Notes: generated by a model not told the origin, from the letters alone. Positions 25,810 to 34,632 are shown, counted from the first letter of the stretch. The stretch is 63,047 nucleotides of DNA from Bifidobacterium breve (GCA_945862505.1 CAMAYJ010000006.1:1-63047), one strand, 5' to 3'. Numbers and translations: made by a program.

Positions 25810-26712
25810 ATGACCAATATTGAACGAGTTCCCTACGACGAGTTTTCTTTCTTCAAGGACAACGCGACCGAAGTCGGAATTGCATGGAATGGCCCGCCAG
25901 CGGTTCGCCGAGTCCGCGTCAATGTCGATGCCGAACGCGCGCTCAGCGCACTTGTGTGGGGAACCGCGCCACCAGAGATCGTGTTCTTGCACGGTGGTGC
26001 GCAGAACGCTCACACCTGGGACACCGTCGCCCTCGCCCTTGGCCGACCACTTGTCACAATCGACCTCCCCGGCCATGGCCACTCTGACGGCGGAAAGAAC
26101 GGAAGCCTTAACGTTCCATCTAACGCTGAGGATGTTGCTGTCGCGATAAGAGAACTCGCCCCCAACGCGAAACTTGTTGTGGGCATGTCACTCGGCGGAA
26201 TGACGAGCCTTGCTCTCGCTGGTCACGCCCCTGAACTTGTACAACGCCTCGCCCTCGTCGACGTCACTCCCGGAGTCGATGGACCAAAGTCGCAACAGAT
26301 CGCCAACTTCATTAACGGTCCGGAATCGTTTCCAAATTTCGATGAACTCCTTGCGCGCACTATCGAGTTCAATCCGACACGAACCGAATCATCGCTGCGT
26401 CGCGGCATCCTGCATAACGCCCTGCAACTCGAAGATGGTTCGTGGGTCTGGCGCTACCGCCGCATGGTCGAGTCCGGCGGCGATCACCCAGACTTCTCCT
26501 CGCTGTGGGACATCATCAGCGCGAGCTCGATGCCCCTTCTTCTCGTTCGCGGAATGCTTTCGCAGTCCGTGGTTGACGATGCCGATGAAGCCGAACTCGT
26601 GAAGCGCCGACCCGATGCTCAAATCGTTCACGTCGAACAGGCAGGACACAGCATTCAGGGCGACCAACCCGTCGAACTGGCCCGTATCCTCAATGAGTTC
26701 CTTGACGCTTAG
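25810..26712 (+). CDS. Alpha/beta-hydrolase
   Basis: A 300-residue hydrolase with the oxyanion HGGAQNAHTWD, IDLPGHGHSDG, nucleophile elbow GMSLGGM, an acid near VRGMLSQSVVDDAD and a terminal catalytic His in EQAGHSIQGDQP. Residues 1-55 lack strong features. The frame is open far upstream inside the aldo/keto reductase gene, but ATG 25810 starts ten bases after that gene ends and gives a normal length. Substrate unknown; meta-cleavage-product hydrolases, esterases and lactonases share this fold. Confidence 0.88.
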   Translation: MTNIERVPYDEFSFFKDNATEVGIAWNGPPAVRRVRVNVDAERALSALVWGTAPPEIVFLHGGAQNAHTWDTVALALGRPLVTIDLPGHGHSDGGKNGSLNVPSNAEDVAVAIRELAPNAKLVVGMSLGGMTSLALAGHAPELVQRLALVDVTPGVDGPKSQQIANFINGPESFPNFDELLARTIEFNPTRTESSLRRGILHNALQLEDGSWVWRYRRMVESGGDHPDFSSLWDIISASSMPLLLVRGMLSQSVVDDADEAELVKRRPDAQIVHVEQAGHSIQGDQPVELARILNEFLDA

Positions 26713-26751
26713 ACGTCGATTCCCAGCAACCCGATTCCTAAGGATCTTCAA

Positions 26752-27654
26752 ATGACTTGGACGACTGCCGATATCCCTGATCTCACCGGAAAGATTGCGG
26801 TGGTCACCGGGTCGAACGCAGGATTGGGTTTCCACATAGCAACAGATCTTGCCGGAGCGGGTGCACGGGTCATCATGGCGTGTCGCAACGAGGCGAAAGC
26901 TTCAGAGGCAGCCAACAAGATCCGTCGGACCTCGCCTCGAGGCACAGTCGAAACCATGACACTGGATCTTGCCGATCTCTCATCGGTGAAGGCGTTCAGC
27001 GAGCAACTCCTTTCAACCATCGATCGCCTCGACATTCTCGGAAACAACGCCGGCCTCATGGCTGTCGACGAATCAAAAACCGTCGATGGCTTTGAAATGC
27101 AGTTCGGCGTCAATCACTTAGGCCACTTTGCGCTTACCGGTTTGGTCCTGCCGCTCTTGCTCGCAACACCCGGCTCACGCGTGGTCAACCACTCAAGCAT
27201 GGGACATCGCCCCGGCAAGATGCATCTCGACGATCTCAATTACGAACATCACCGCTACTCACGTTGGCCCGCGTATTTCCAAAGCAAGTTGGCCAACCTG
27301 TTGTTCTCGCTCGATCTGCAGCACCGCCTTTCGCTGGCAGGATCCTCCACCATTGCGCTCACCGCGCACCCGGGCGGAAGTCGCACTGACCTCGGTGTAG
27401 AAGGTTCTGGTCTTTCCAACAAAGTTCTCAAGCCAACCGGCGGATTTGGACAGTCGGCCGCAAAGGGCGCTCTGCCATTCGTGCGCGCTTGCGTCGATCC
27501 TTCCGCCAAGGGAGGTGAGTTCTACGGACCGCGCTTGCTCATGTTTGGCTCGCCCAAGTTGGAAACACCCACAAAGAGAGCTCGAGATGCAGCTGTTGCG
27601 ACACAACTTTGGACTCGTTCGGAAGAACTCACCGGAGTTCGCTACCTCGACTGA
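26752..27654 (+). CDS. SDR, retinol-dehydrogenase-like
   Basis: NADP-dependent oxidoreductase of 300 residues. It has TGSNAGLGF cofactor loop, ACRN (NADP-binding Arg), NNAGLM, NHSSMGHR carrying the catalytic Ser, and YFQSKLAN with Tyr/Lys. It resembles the WWOX/retinol-dehydrogenase group frequent in Actinobacteria. AAGGA lies upstream of ATG 26752. It is the last gene of the rightward series and its end lies eight bases from the convergent VOC gene. Confidence 0.9.
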   Translation: MTWTTADIPDLTGKIAVVTGSNAGLGFHIATDLAGAGARVIMACRNEAKASEAANKIRRTSPRGTVETMTLDLADLSSVKAFSEQLLSTIDRLDILGNNAGLMAVDESKTVDGFEMQFGVNHLGHFALTGLVLPLLLATPGSRVVNHSSMGHRPGKMHLDDLNYEHHRYSRWPAYFQSKLANLLFSLDLQHRLSLAGSSTIALTAHPGGSRTDLGVEGSGLSNKVLKPTGGFGQSAAKGALPFVRACVDPSAKGGEFYGPRLLMFGSPKLETPTKRARDAAVATQLWTRSEELTGVRYLD

Positions 27655-27662
27655 GGGATCGA

Positions 27663-28112
27663 TCAGTCGTAGTGCCAGTCACGTTCGGGTGGCGTGGTGT
27701 ATTCGATGCATTGCACATCGAACCAAATCGGCAAAAGGTGCTTCACGTAGAACGCGTGAACTGTGCTGGCCGGATTCACAAGGTCTTCGTAGACCTTCAA
27801 CTTGATATCGGGTTCGGTCTTCTGCATTTCCGCAATACGCCCACACAATGCATCGACTTCTTCGCGTGTGTCGTGCAACAGTCCGAGATGGTCATAACCG
27901 GGCGAAGACATCGGCTTCGGACTCTCCGCCAAGAGAATGAATTGCGTTGCTCGCTCGTCGAGCATCATCAACAAACCGCTCTGACCAAGGATTTCAACGT
28001 CCTTGCATTCCCAGCCAAAAAGGTCGCCGTAAAAGGCCCGGACTTGATCGCGAAATTCCGTCGTGAGAATCCCGGGGGCAAACGTGAGTTCCATGTGGTT
28101 GAAGCGCATCAT
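27663..28112 (-). CDS. Single-domain VOC family protein
   Basis: A compact vicinal-oxygen-chelate protein of about 149 residues: FNHMELTF at the N-terminus, VRAFYGDLFGWECKDVE, GLLMMLDE, DHLGLLHDTREEVDAL, and a final strand region AFYVKHLLPIWFDVQCIEY. The fold is clear but a reaction is not. ATG 28112 is chosen over starts at 28124 and 28151 because a -10 box TATGGT lies seven bases upstream. Confidence 0.78.
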   Translation of the reverse strand: MMRFNHMELTFAPGILTTEFRDQVRAFYGDLFGWECKDVEILGQSGLLMMLDERATQFILLAESPKPMSSPGYDHLGLLHDTREEVDALCGRIAEMQKTEPDIKLKVYEDLVNPASTVHAFYVKHLLPIWFDVQCIEYTTPPERDWHYD

Positions 28113-28119
28113 GGCGCTG

Positions 28120-28125
28120 ACCATA
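28120..28125 (-). promoter_or_regulatory. -10 box TATGGT for the VOC gene
   Basis: Seven bases upstream of ATG 28112, inside the gap after the sulfatase gene. Confidence 0.45.
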
Positions 28126-28151
28126 GAACGATCTGAATCACGCCGCCGCAA

Positions 28152-29570
28152 CTAGGGAAGAAAGGTTCCCGTGAGCGTTCGGTCGGTGTGCTGCGCCCGC
28201 CAGGCCAACATCGCTCGTGCCTCGGCCCAGGCCCGTTCTGGATCCCTGAGCATCGTCCGCCAGGTTGGATCGGCCGCGAGGTCATAGACAAGCGCCTCAC
28301 CATCGGCGAACTGCACGTACCCGACTTCGCCACTTCGTCGAACCGTTAGTTGATGTCCCGCACTTCGACGATCTCCCGGCCACTGCGCCCCATGGCGACC
28401 GGGAGTGAAGAATCGCCAATCGAACTCCCAAAATGCTGCGTCTCGCCACTCTTCTGGCACGACACCATCAAGAAATGGTGTGAGCGATCGACCGTCGCAC
28501 TGCCGCGGAACTGGCTCATGCAACATTTCACACAATGTCGGGAACACATCAACGGCTTCGCTGAACGAATCGATCACCGTGCCGGCACTCTCGGACTTTC
28601 GCGGGTCGCGAATGATCAACGGGATATGAAAACTTTCCTCGAACCACCCCATCTTTTGCACCATGCCGTGATCGCCGAGTTGCTCGCCGTGATCGGATGT
28701 CACAACAACGATGGTGTTGTCCCATTGACCCGATTCACGAAGCGCTTGCCATACTCGGCCGAGTTGCTGATCGACATCGCTAATCATCCCGTAGTACTGC
28801 GCTCGCATTTCGCGCTGTCCCGCTTCATCCGCCGGTGCCGCGAAGTAGGAGATCGACAACAGAAATTCGTGAAGCGGATGGATGTCTGAACCTGCAGCAA
28901 TCGGAAGATCAACCGCAGAACGGTCATAAGCAGTCGCCCACTCCCCTGCTGCCGCGAACGGCGGATGAGGACGCAAATGACTCATGTGCACAAACCACGG
29001 TTCTTCTTGGGCAGGCAGCCACTCAAGGAAACGATCCGTTAGGAACGCGCTGACACCCACTTCGGCGGGTCGATCCGGTTCCGTTGCTAAACCTTTTTCG
29101 GGGTCAACTGGCATCTCGTATCCCTGCGACCGAACCCAATCAGCCCATGCCTCGCGACCACGAGTGAGATCGAGTTCACATCGAAAGCCTGGAAGGACTC
29201 CTTCATAGGTTTGGAGCCTTGGATCGTCATCGGCGACGGTGCGCGGATCGATTGCTTGATCGGTATAGCCAAAGAGCACAGGGTCGTATCCGCTTCGACG
29301 AGCGGCACGAGCGAGGTTGTCGAATCGATCGTCAAGCGGCGACCCATTCATGACCACTCGATTGTTCATTTGGTAGGTGCCCGTATACAGCGCAGCCCTT
29401 CCCGGACCACATGGCGCTGCTTGGCCATAATGGCGAGCAAAGCGCACCCCTTGTGCACACAAGTCATCAAGCGCCGGAGTGCGCACAACCCGATGGCCCG
29501 CAGCAGACAAGCACTCAGCCCTGAACTCGTCGAGAGTGATGAAGAGAAGGTTGGGACGATCTACAGACAT
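28152..29570 (-). CDS. Sulfatase-fold hydrolase, phosphonate-monoester-hydrolase-like
   Basis: Alkaline-phosphatase-superfamily enzyme of 472 residues. The formylglycine motif is C54-G-P-G-R58 (AAPCGPGRAALYTG). Metal ligands appear in ITLDEFRAEC (Asp14) and TSDHGEQLGDHG. The region TGTYQMNNRVVMNGSPLDDRFDNL (about 63-86) and GYDPVLFGYTDQ are characteristic of phosphonate monoester hydrolase/phosphodiesterase-type members rather than arylsulfatases. It is divergent across 35 bases from PhnY- and PhnZ-like genes, which favours a phosphonate or phosphodiester substrate. ATG 29570 is chosen because of a -10 box TACGCT six bases upstream; a start at 29618 would overlap the divergent gene. A sulfate ester substrate is not excluded. 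Confidence 0.85.
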   Translation of the reverse strand: MSVDRPNLLFITLDEFRAECLSAAGHRVVRTPALDDLCAQGVRFARHYGQAAPCGPGRAALYTGTYQMNNRVVMNGSPLDDRFDNLARAARRSGYDPVLFGYTDQAIDPRTVADDDPRLQTYEGVLPGFRCELDLTRGREAWADWVRSQGYEMPVDPEKGLATEPDRPAEVGVSAFLTDRFLEWLPAQEEPWFVHMSHLRPHPPFAAAGEWATAYDRSAVDLPIAAGSDIHPLHEFLLSISYFAAPADEAGQREMRAQYYGMISDVDQQLGRVWQALRESGQWDNTIVVVTSDHGEQLGDHGMVQKMGWFEESFHIPLIIRDPRKSESAGTVIDSFSEAVDVFPTLCEMLHEPVPRQCDGRSLTPFLDGVVPEEWRDAAFWEFDWRFFTPGRHGAQWPGDRRSAGHQLTVRRSGEVGYVQFADGEALVYDLAADPTWRTMLRDPERAWAEARAMLAWRAQHTDRTLTGTFLP

Positions 29571-29605
29571 GACCGGAGCGTACGGCACCGACATAGCATC
29601 GGGAT
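29571..29605. promoter_or_regulatory. 35-bp divergent leaderless promoter pair
   Basis: Between ATG 29570 (leftward) and GTG 29606 (rightward) lie only 35 bases. They contain TACGCT for the left gene (29577-29582, minus strand) and TAGCAT for the right gene (29594-29599), each exactly six bases from its start codon. The -10 boxes lie only 11 bases apart, so the two promoters compete for one stretch of DNA. Confidence 0.6.
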
Positions 29606-30373
29606 GTGGATCAACCATTCTTCGACACCATCGAACCCGGGCCCGATGCCGAAGAGCATTTCCGTCAGTTCGGCTGGGTGCTGACCGAGCCCCTTCGCCC
29701 CGAAGCGGTCGCCGAATTGCGCAGTTGGGTCGACGATCTCATGATGTGGCCCAACGACGGACCTTGGCTTCACTATCGAGAAGCCACCGCGAACGGCCCG
29801 CGCCTTTGCCGTACAGAAAACTTTGTTCCCTTTCACGACGAACTGCGGGAACTTCTCACCCGAAGCGAACTGTCCGATACGGCGTCGATACTCCTCGACG
29901 AAACTGCGGTGCTCTACAAAGAGAAAATCAACTACAAAACTCCCGGTGGTGCCGGCTATTCAGCACATCAAGATGCACCGGCGTATCGATTCATCGAAAC
30001 TCACGTTTCGTGCATGTTGGCCATCGACGATTCACGAGAGTCCAACGGTTGTCTCGAAGTCGTCTCGTCGATGCACGATGAAATGCTTCCAATGGACGAC
30101 AAAGGCTGCATCCGCGCCGACATTGTCGAGCAACTCGATTGGACACCCGCTCCCATCTGGGCCGGTCAGGCGTTGTGGTTCCATTCCCGCACTCCGCATC
30201 GCAGTGGCCCGAATACCTCGAATGAACCTCGCCGCGCGATCTACCCCACCTATAACGCGTTGCGAGAAGGCGATCTACGCGAGGCGTATTACGAACAGAA
30301 AGCAGCAGAGTTCGCTGCGTCCGACGGACTACGCGTATCGCTTATCGGCGACTTTGAAGGACAAATGCTCTGA
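29606..30373 (+). CDS. PhnY-like Fe(II)/2-oxoglutarate dioxygenase (PhyH family)
   Basis: A 255-residue PhyH-family dioxygenase. The stretch KEKINYKTPGG then SAHQDAPAY, with iron ligands His121 and Asp123, is the pattern I associate with PhnY, which hydroxylates 2-aminoethylphosphonate at C1. The distal His198 (TPHRSGPN) and Arg209/210 for 2-oxoglutarate are present. GTG 29606 has a -10 box TAGCAT six bases upstream. Its stop overlaps the start of a PhnZ-like HD gene by one base (TGATG), the order of characterised phnY-phnZ pairs. Substrate could be 2-aminoethylphosphonate, its N-methylated form or another phosphonate. Confidence 0.8.
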   Translation: MDQPFFDTIEPGPDAEEHFRQFGWVLTEPLRPEAVAELRSWVDDLMMWPNDGPWLHYREATANGPRLCRTENFVPFHDELRELLTRSELSDTASILLDETAVLYKEKINYKTPGGAGYSAHQDAPAYRFIETHVSCMLAIDDSRESNGCLEVVSSMHDEMLPMDDKGCIRADIVEQLDWTPAPIWAGQALWFHSRTPHRSGPNTSNEPRRAIYPTYNALREGDLREAYYEQKAAEFAASDGLRVSLIGDFEGQML

Positions 30374-30921
30374 TGTCCCCTGCGTCAATTGACTCTATCG
30401 TTGCCATGTACGCCACCTGGGGAAGTGAGAAGTACGACGAAGAGGTGACCCAACTCGCACATGCGCTGCAATGCGCCGCTCTTGCCGAGCGTGATGGCGC
30501 AAGTAAGGAACTCGTCGCCGCCGCCCTTCTTCACGATATTGGCCATCTGTTCGAAATCGAACGTAACAATGGCCCGGATCACCGCACTGATCTTCGACAT
30601 GAACAAACGGGTTCGGAATTTCTTCAGGGATTCTTCCCCGAATCCATCATCGCCCCAATCGCCATGCATGTCGAAGCCAAGCGCTACTTGGCGGCCAACG
30701 AGCCCGGCTACTTCGAGGCTCTTTCGTACGGCTCGCAGCGAAGCCTCGAAGTGCAAGGCGGACCATTTACTCCCAGCGAATGCGCAGAGTTTCTTAGGCT
30801 CGAAGGAAGTGCTGACGCGGTCGACCTTCGCCGATGGGACGACCACGGAAAAGTGACTGACCTCGAGGTCCGTAACTTTGATTCGTGGATTCCACTCCTA
30901 CGTGAAGTGGCAAACGGCTGA
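30373..30921 (+). CDS. PhnZ-like HD-domain di-iron oxygenase
   Basis: A 182-residue HD-fold protein of the phosphonate-operon HD family. PhnZ uses a mixed-valence di-iron centre to cleave the C-P bond of the PhnY product, giving glycine and phosphate. Here the HD pair is His54-Asp55 in LLHDIGH, with further candidate ligands His30, His58, His76, His99 and Asp156/157. Tyr21/Glu24 sit in the N-terminal substrate-sensing loop and MHVEAKRYL (Lys103) is the expected phosphonate-binding segment. The start overlaps the PhnY-like stop, so the two are translationally coupled. A simple phosphohydrolase is the alternative, made unlikely by the neighbour. Confidence 0.82.
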   Translation: MSPASIDSIVAMYATWGSEKYDEEVTQLAHALQCAALAERDGASKELVAAALLHDIGHLFEIERNNGPDHRTDLRHEQTGSEFLQGFFPESIIAPIAMHVEAKRYLAANEPGYFEALSYGSQRSLEVQGGPFTPSECAEFLRLEGSADAVDLRRWDDHGKVTDLEVRNFDSWIPLLREVANG

Positions 30922-30924
30922 AAA

Positions 30925-32001
30925 TCAGCGCAGATGGATCTGCGCTGCGCCGGAAATAAATGGGAGATCAGCGGGACTCAAAGCACCTGCTACCGCTTCG
31001 CACACTGCCGGAATCGCGTTAACGCATCGATTCGCCGCACTCGCATTGCCGCCACCGGCAGCACCGGGCTCGCCCGGTTCGTTGCCATGAATAGTGATTT
31101 CCATATGCGGATGTCCGCTCATCACGACTCGGTGTTCGCCACCCGGATTCAACGGCTGTTGCCAGTCGGGTGCACAGTCGTCGTCGATTCGGGTGACATG
31201 TTCCACCACAAGAAGTGGATGTCCCTTGACGACACCGGTCACTACAAAGCGAAACGCTCCGAGTGTTCCTTCTTCAAAGGTTCCCATTCCGGGAACTTCA
31301 ATCGTCCGTTCGAGCGGACGGCGCTCGACTGTCGTAACGACGTCATCGATCTCAACCTCGAGGATGTCGGCTAAGACGCGGACCATCGGCGCCCAGACGG
31401 TCATCAATGAAATTGGCTCAAGCATCTGTGGCATTGCATCCATCGGGCCACCCAGCCCAATGACATTTCGCACGACATCAGGTGCGTCATACAGCGCGTA
31501 GTTGAAAATCTCCTGAATGCGAAGCTCGGTGATACCCGCCCCAATACCGCTGATGAGGGCAGGGAGGATGTCGAGAGCCCAACCCGGATCGATTCCAGAC
31601 ACGAAAACTGATGAGTTTCCAGCGTCCATCGCGGGAGTCAGCATGCCCATCAACTCAGGTGGCGCACTTGCCGGATGCAGTAACGGATAGAAGGCCGTCG
31701 AGACAACATTTCGACCCGAACGCAGCAAGCGCTCGAGATCCATGTAGGCCTCCATCGGACGAGTATCGGCAGTTGCGGCATAGACAACGCAGTCGACGTC
31801 ACTGGCAAATGCGATTTCCGTGTTGTCGGTTGCACTCACACCAAGGGCGGCAATTCCCGCCAATTCGCCTGCGTCTTTGCCAACTTTGGCCGGGTTGGAA
31901 ACAACAACACCAACTAACTCAAGGTCGCGATGCGCTGCGACCGCTCGAATAGCTGGTCTCCCGACGTTTCCTGTTCCCCAAACAACCACTCGATATGTCA
32001 T
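30925..32001 (-). CDS. Dihydrodipicolinate-reductase-like NAD(P)-dependent dehydrogenase
   Basis: A 358-residue Rossmann oxidoreductase beginning MTYRVVVWGTGNVGRPAIRA (residues 1-20), with a DapB-like N-terminal NAD(P) domain and a C-terminal domain seen in the 2,4-diaminopentanoate-dehydrogenase group. These proteins are widespread in Actinobacteria and mostly uncharacterised. ATG 32001 is chosen because a -10 box TAGGGT lies eight bases upstream; the longer frame to 32166 overlaps the end of the neighbouring epimerase-like gene. It ends three bases from the convergent PhnZ-like gene. Confidence 0.82.
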   Translation of the reverse strand: MTYRVVVWGTGNVGRPAIRAVAAHRDLELVGVVVSNPAKVGKDAGELAGIAALGVSATDNTEIAFASDVDCVVYAATADTRPMEAYMDLERLLRSGRNVVSTAFYPLLHPASAPPELMGMLTPAMDAGNSSVFVSGIDPGWALDILPALISGIGAGITELRIQEIFNYALYDAPDVVRNVIGLGGPMDAMPQMLEPISLMTVWAPMVRVLADILEVEIDDVVTTVERRPLERTIEVPGMGTFEEGTLGAFRFVVTGVVKGHPLLVVEHVTRIDDDCAPDWQQPLNPGGEHRVVMSGHPHMEITIHGNEPGEPGAAGGGNASAANRCVNAIPAVCEAVAGALSPADLPFISGAAQIHLR

Positions 32002-32009
32002 AAGCGGGG

Positions 32010-32015
32010 ACCCTA
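32010..32015 (-). promoter_or_regulatory. -10 box TAGGGT for the DapB-like dehydrogenase
   Basis: Eight bases upstream of ATG 32001, and 34 bases downstream of the epimerase-like stop. Confidence 0.45.
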
Positions 32016-32048
32016 GTAGCGAGCACGACGCTCGCGCTGGAGCCGCCG

Positions 32049-33155
32049 TTAGTTCTCGAAAGTCTCTTGACTTCGTGGCCGCCCACCGGGGCCGCTGTAT
32101 GCGAGACCCACTCCGGGTTGCACCGCAAACTCTGCCGGGGCCATTGACGCGACCGCCGACTTCCAAGAAGTAATCAATTGATCCTCCGCCGCGTAATCAA
32201 ATGGATCAGTCAATACATATTCCTCAGGCGCGCCCGGAGCGATCGGGTTCTCGACAAGCCAACGAGCCGTCCGAGCAACCGCTTCACGAGCTGGGACCAC
32301 ATCGGCATAACCAAGTCGGGTCTTGAGAAGCGAGGTGTCCAACACTCGATGCGTCGGGGATGGTTGGGCCAGTAATGGTCGAGCAGGAACCGCTAACTCA
32401 AACGGCAAGGAAACGATCTCGAGTGCAGCACCAAGTTCACTTGTGATGATCTCGATCACTTGGCGAATCGTCAGCACCTCGTCATCGCCACAATTGAATG
32501 CGAATCCAGCAGCATCATCAGGGCGATCGACTCCACAAAGAACCGCGTGAGCGAGGTTCTCTGTGTAGCCGTGATGATGAAGGGTCAAACCATCGTCAGC
32601 GACAACGATCTGGCTGCGCCCATCAAGAATTCGACGAACAATGCTCCATTCACGCGGAACGACTTGGAGTGGGCCGTATGCATACGGGTAACGGAAATGC
32701 GCAGCGTTTGGTTGGCTCGCAAAAACAAACTCCTCGGTGCGGGCAACGCGAAAGCCTTTCTCATCCTCTTCTGGTAGGGCAACAACGGGTGCCGCTTCGC
32801 TTACCGGAACAGGAAGGCCGTCTGGCTCGAACAACCACGGATTCATCCAACCCCGGATCGCCGGCACTCCGCCAACAGAGACAAAACGTTCGGTCCGTCC
32901 GACCATGAATTCGGCGATACGACGCAATCGGCCATACATCACAACAGTGAGATCCCACGTTCGATCGCCCATCGCTTCTGCCAGTGAGTCCATGTCATAG
33001 GGGTCGGCATGGATGTGCTCGATGTCAGTGGGAGTCTCTGGTCGCTCGTGAGTGCCCCTATGAAGGATCACGACGTCATGGCCTCGGTCGATGAGGCCGC
33101 GAACCAAGTGGATTCCCGTTGGGCCAGTTCCACCAATCACCAATGTGCGTGTCAT
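32049..33155 (-). CDS. NAD-dependent epimerase/dehydratase-like protein
   Basis: An extended-SDR protein of 368 residues with TLVIGGTGPTGIHLVRGLIDRG (about 3-24, GxxGxxG cofactor loop), HRG after the second strand (NADP preference), and FRYPYAYGP near 165 in the position of the catalytic Tyr region. The usual YxxxK is not obvious, as in isoflavone-reductase-like and regulatory members. GAGGG lies six bases upstream of ATG 33155. It is divergent from an SDR gene across about 147 bases. Confidence 0.8.
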   Translation of the reverse strand: MTRTLVIGGTGPTGIHLVRGLIDRGHDVVILHRGTHERPETPTDIEHIHADPYDMDSLAEAMGDRTWDLTVVMYGRLRRIAEFMVGRTERFVSVGGVPAIRGWMNPWLFEPDGLPVPVSEAAPVVALPEEDEKGFRVARTEEFVFASQPNAAHFRYPYAYGPLQVVPREWSIVRRILDGRSQIVVADDGLTLHHHGYTENLAHAVLCGVDRPDDAAGFAFNCGDDEVLTIRQVIEIITSELGAALEIVSLPFELAVPARPLLAQPSPTHRVLDTSLLKTRLGYADVVPAREAVARTARWLVENPIAPGAPEEYVLTDPFDYAAEDQLITSWKSAVASMAPAEFAVQPGVGLAYSGPGGRPRSQETFEN

Positions 33156-33302
33156 CTCTCGCCCTCATCGTTTGGCAGCTGTTCGCTGCTGACCCTACAA
33201 GGCGACCAGCATCCGGTTCGGCCCACCTGCTCGTTCAACACCGACTACCTCATCGTGGTAACAATCACTCTCGGCTCAAGAGCCGACGTAAAAGGGGAAA
33301 CC

Positions 33303-34085
33303 ATGATTCTGGAAAACAAAGTCTCAATCATTTCGGGAATTGGCCCGGGACTCGGACAGGAACTTGCCTATTCCTTCGCGCGCGAAGGTTCCGATGTCGT
33401 CCTTGTCGCCCGCACCGAATCAAAGTTGCGACAAGTTGCCGACGAGATTGCTCGCCAGTGGCCCGACCGACGCGTTTTGGTCTGCCCAACCGACATCTCG
33501 GACGCAACCCAGACGCAGAGCATGATCGACGCAACAATCGCCGAGTTTGGTCGCATCGATTGTCTTGTGAACAGCGCATATGTGCCACCGCCGTTCACCC
33601 TGTTTGAAGACGCAAACTTCGATGACTGGCGTAAATCATTCGACATCACCGTCTTCGGCACGCTGCAGCTCACACAGCAGGTCGTACCTCATATGAAGGC
33701 CAATGGCGGCGGTTCTATCGTGTTCGTCAACTCGATGATTCAGAAGAAGCCTCTCGCCACGCAGTCGGGCTACGCGACATCAAAGGGTGCACTCACCGTT
33801 GCTGCTCGCATGCTGGCCAAAGAACTCGGGGCCTACCGCATCCGAGTCAATTCCACCTTTATGGGTTGGATGTGGGGCCCGCCCGTCGAGGGTTACGTCG
33901 ACTACGCCGTCAGCACCGGTCAGGATCGCGCTGCGGTTATTGCCGAAATCACCAAAGACATTCCGCTTGGCATCATCCCTGACGACGCCGACTGTGCCAA
34001 CGCTGTCGCCTTCCTCGCCTCAGATCTCGCCAGCGTGATCACCGGCGCTGAACTCGACGTCAACGGCGGCGAGATGATGCTCTGA
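33303..34085 (+). CDS. SDR-family oxidoreductase (260 aa)
   Basis: Classical SDR with cofactor loop SGIGPGLG, VLVART, a shortened NSAYV in place of NNAG, catalytic Ser in FVNSMIQKKP and YATSK with Tyr/Lys, and C-terminal NGGEMML. The altered NNAG motif is unusual but seen in some subgroups. AAAGGGG six bases before ATG 33303 supports this start; an in-frame start 294 bases upstream runs antisense through the neighbouring gene. Substrate unknown. Confidence 0.88.
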   Translation: MILENKVSIISGIGPGLGQELAYSFAREGSDVVLVARTESKLRQVADEIARQWPDRRVLVCPTDISDATQTQSMIDATIAEFGRIDCLVNSAYVPPPFTLFEDANFDDWRKSFDITVFGTLQLTQQVVPHMKANGGGSIVFVNSMIQKKPLATQSGYATSKGALTVAARMLAKELGAYRIRVNSTFMGWMWGPPVEGYVDYAVSTGQDRAAVIAEITKDIPLGIIPDDADCANAVAFLASDLASVITGAELDVNGGEMML

Positions 34086-34149
34086 TCGAGCCCATCGAAA
34101 CCCACACGATCTGACACAATTACAAAAGACATCATCGAGGAGGATCCCT

Positions 34150-34632
34150 ATGCCCACCGAACAATACGCAGAGATGTTGTGGGAAACACCCACACACGAA
34201 GAGATCATCGGAATTACCAAGGGTCACGTTGAAGCCATGGAAACCATGGACATCGACGACGTCTGGGTTCAGGCCGGCATGCATCACGTGATGCTCCGAA
34301 CCATCGGACGCAAGTCCGGAAATGAACACAAGATCGCTCTCCCCTACTGGCGTGATCCCGAAGGCGTCCGCATCGTCGTCGCTTCCTACGCCGGACACGA
34401 GAAGCATCCGGCATGGTTCCTCAACCTTCGTGACCGAGCGGCTAACCCCGAGGTCTATATCAAGGTCCAGGACGGCGAGTTCTGGTCAGTTCCTGACATC
34501 CTTGACGGCGGCCCCGACCACGACCGCATCTGGGAGCTCCTGTGCGACGATCGTGCGTGGTACCGCGACTATCAGAAGAAGTGCGACCGCACGATCCCGT
34601 TAGTTCGACTTCCCGAAACCCGTTCGGTCTGA
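34150..34632 (+). CDS. Ddn-like deazaflavin-dependent nitroreductase-family protein
   Basis: A 160-residue split-beta-barrel protein of the F420-dependent Ddn/DUF385 family. The core reads VMLRTIGRKSGNEHKIALPYW, then VASYAGHEKHPAWFLNLRDRAANPEVYIKV (spans about residues 48-68 and 77-106), the usual Ser-Gly-Arg and HPAWxxNL signatures. Relatives reduce quinones, nitro compounds or unsaturated ketones with F420H2. GAGGAGG before ATG 34150 is a strong ribosome-binding site. Presence of this family implies that the organism makes F420, which suits Actinobacteria. Confidence 0.88.
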   Translation: MPTEQYAEMLWETPTHEEIIGITKGHVEAMETMDIDDVWVQAGMHHVMLRTIGRKSGNEHKIALPYWRDPEGVRIVVASYAGHEKHPAWFLNLRDRAANPEVYIKVQDGEFWSVPDILDGGPDHDRIWELLCDDRAWYRDYQKKCDRTIPLVRLPETRSV

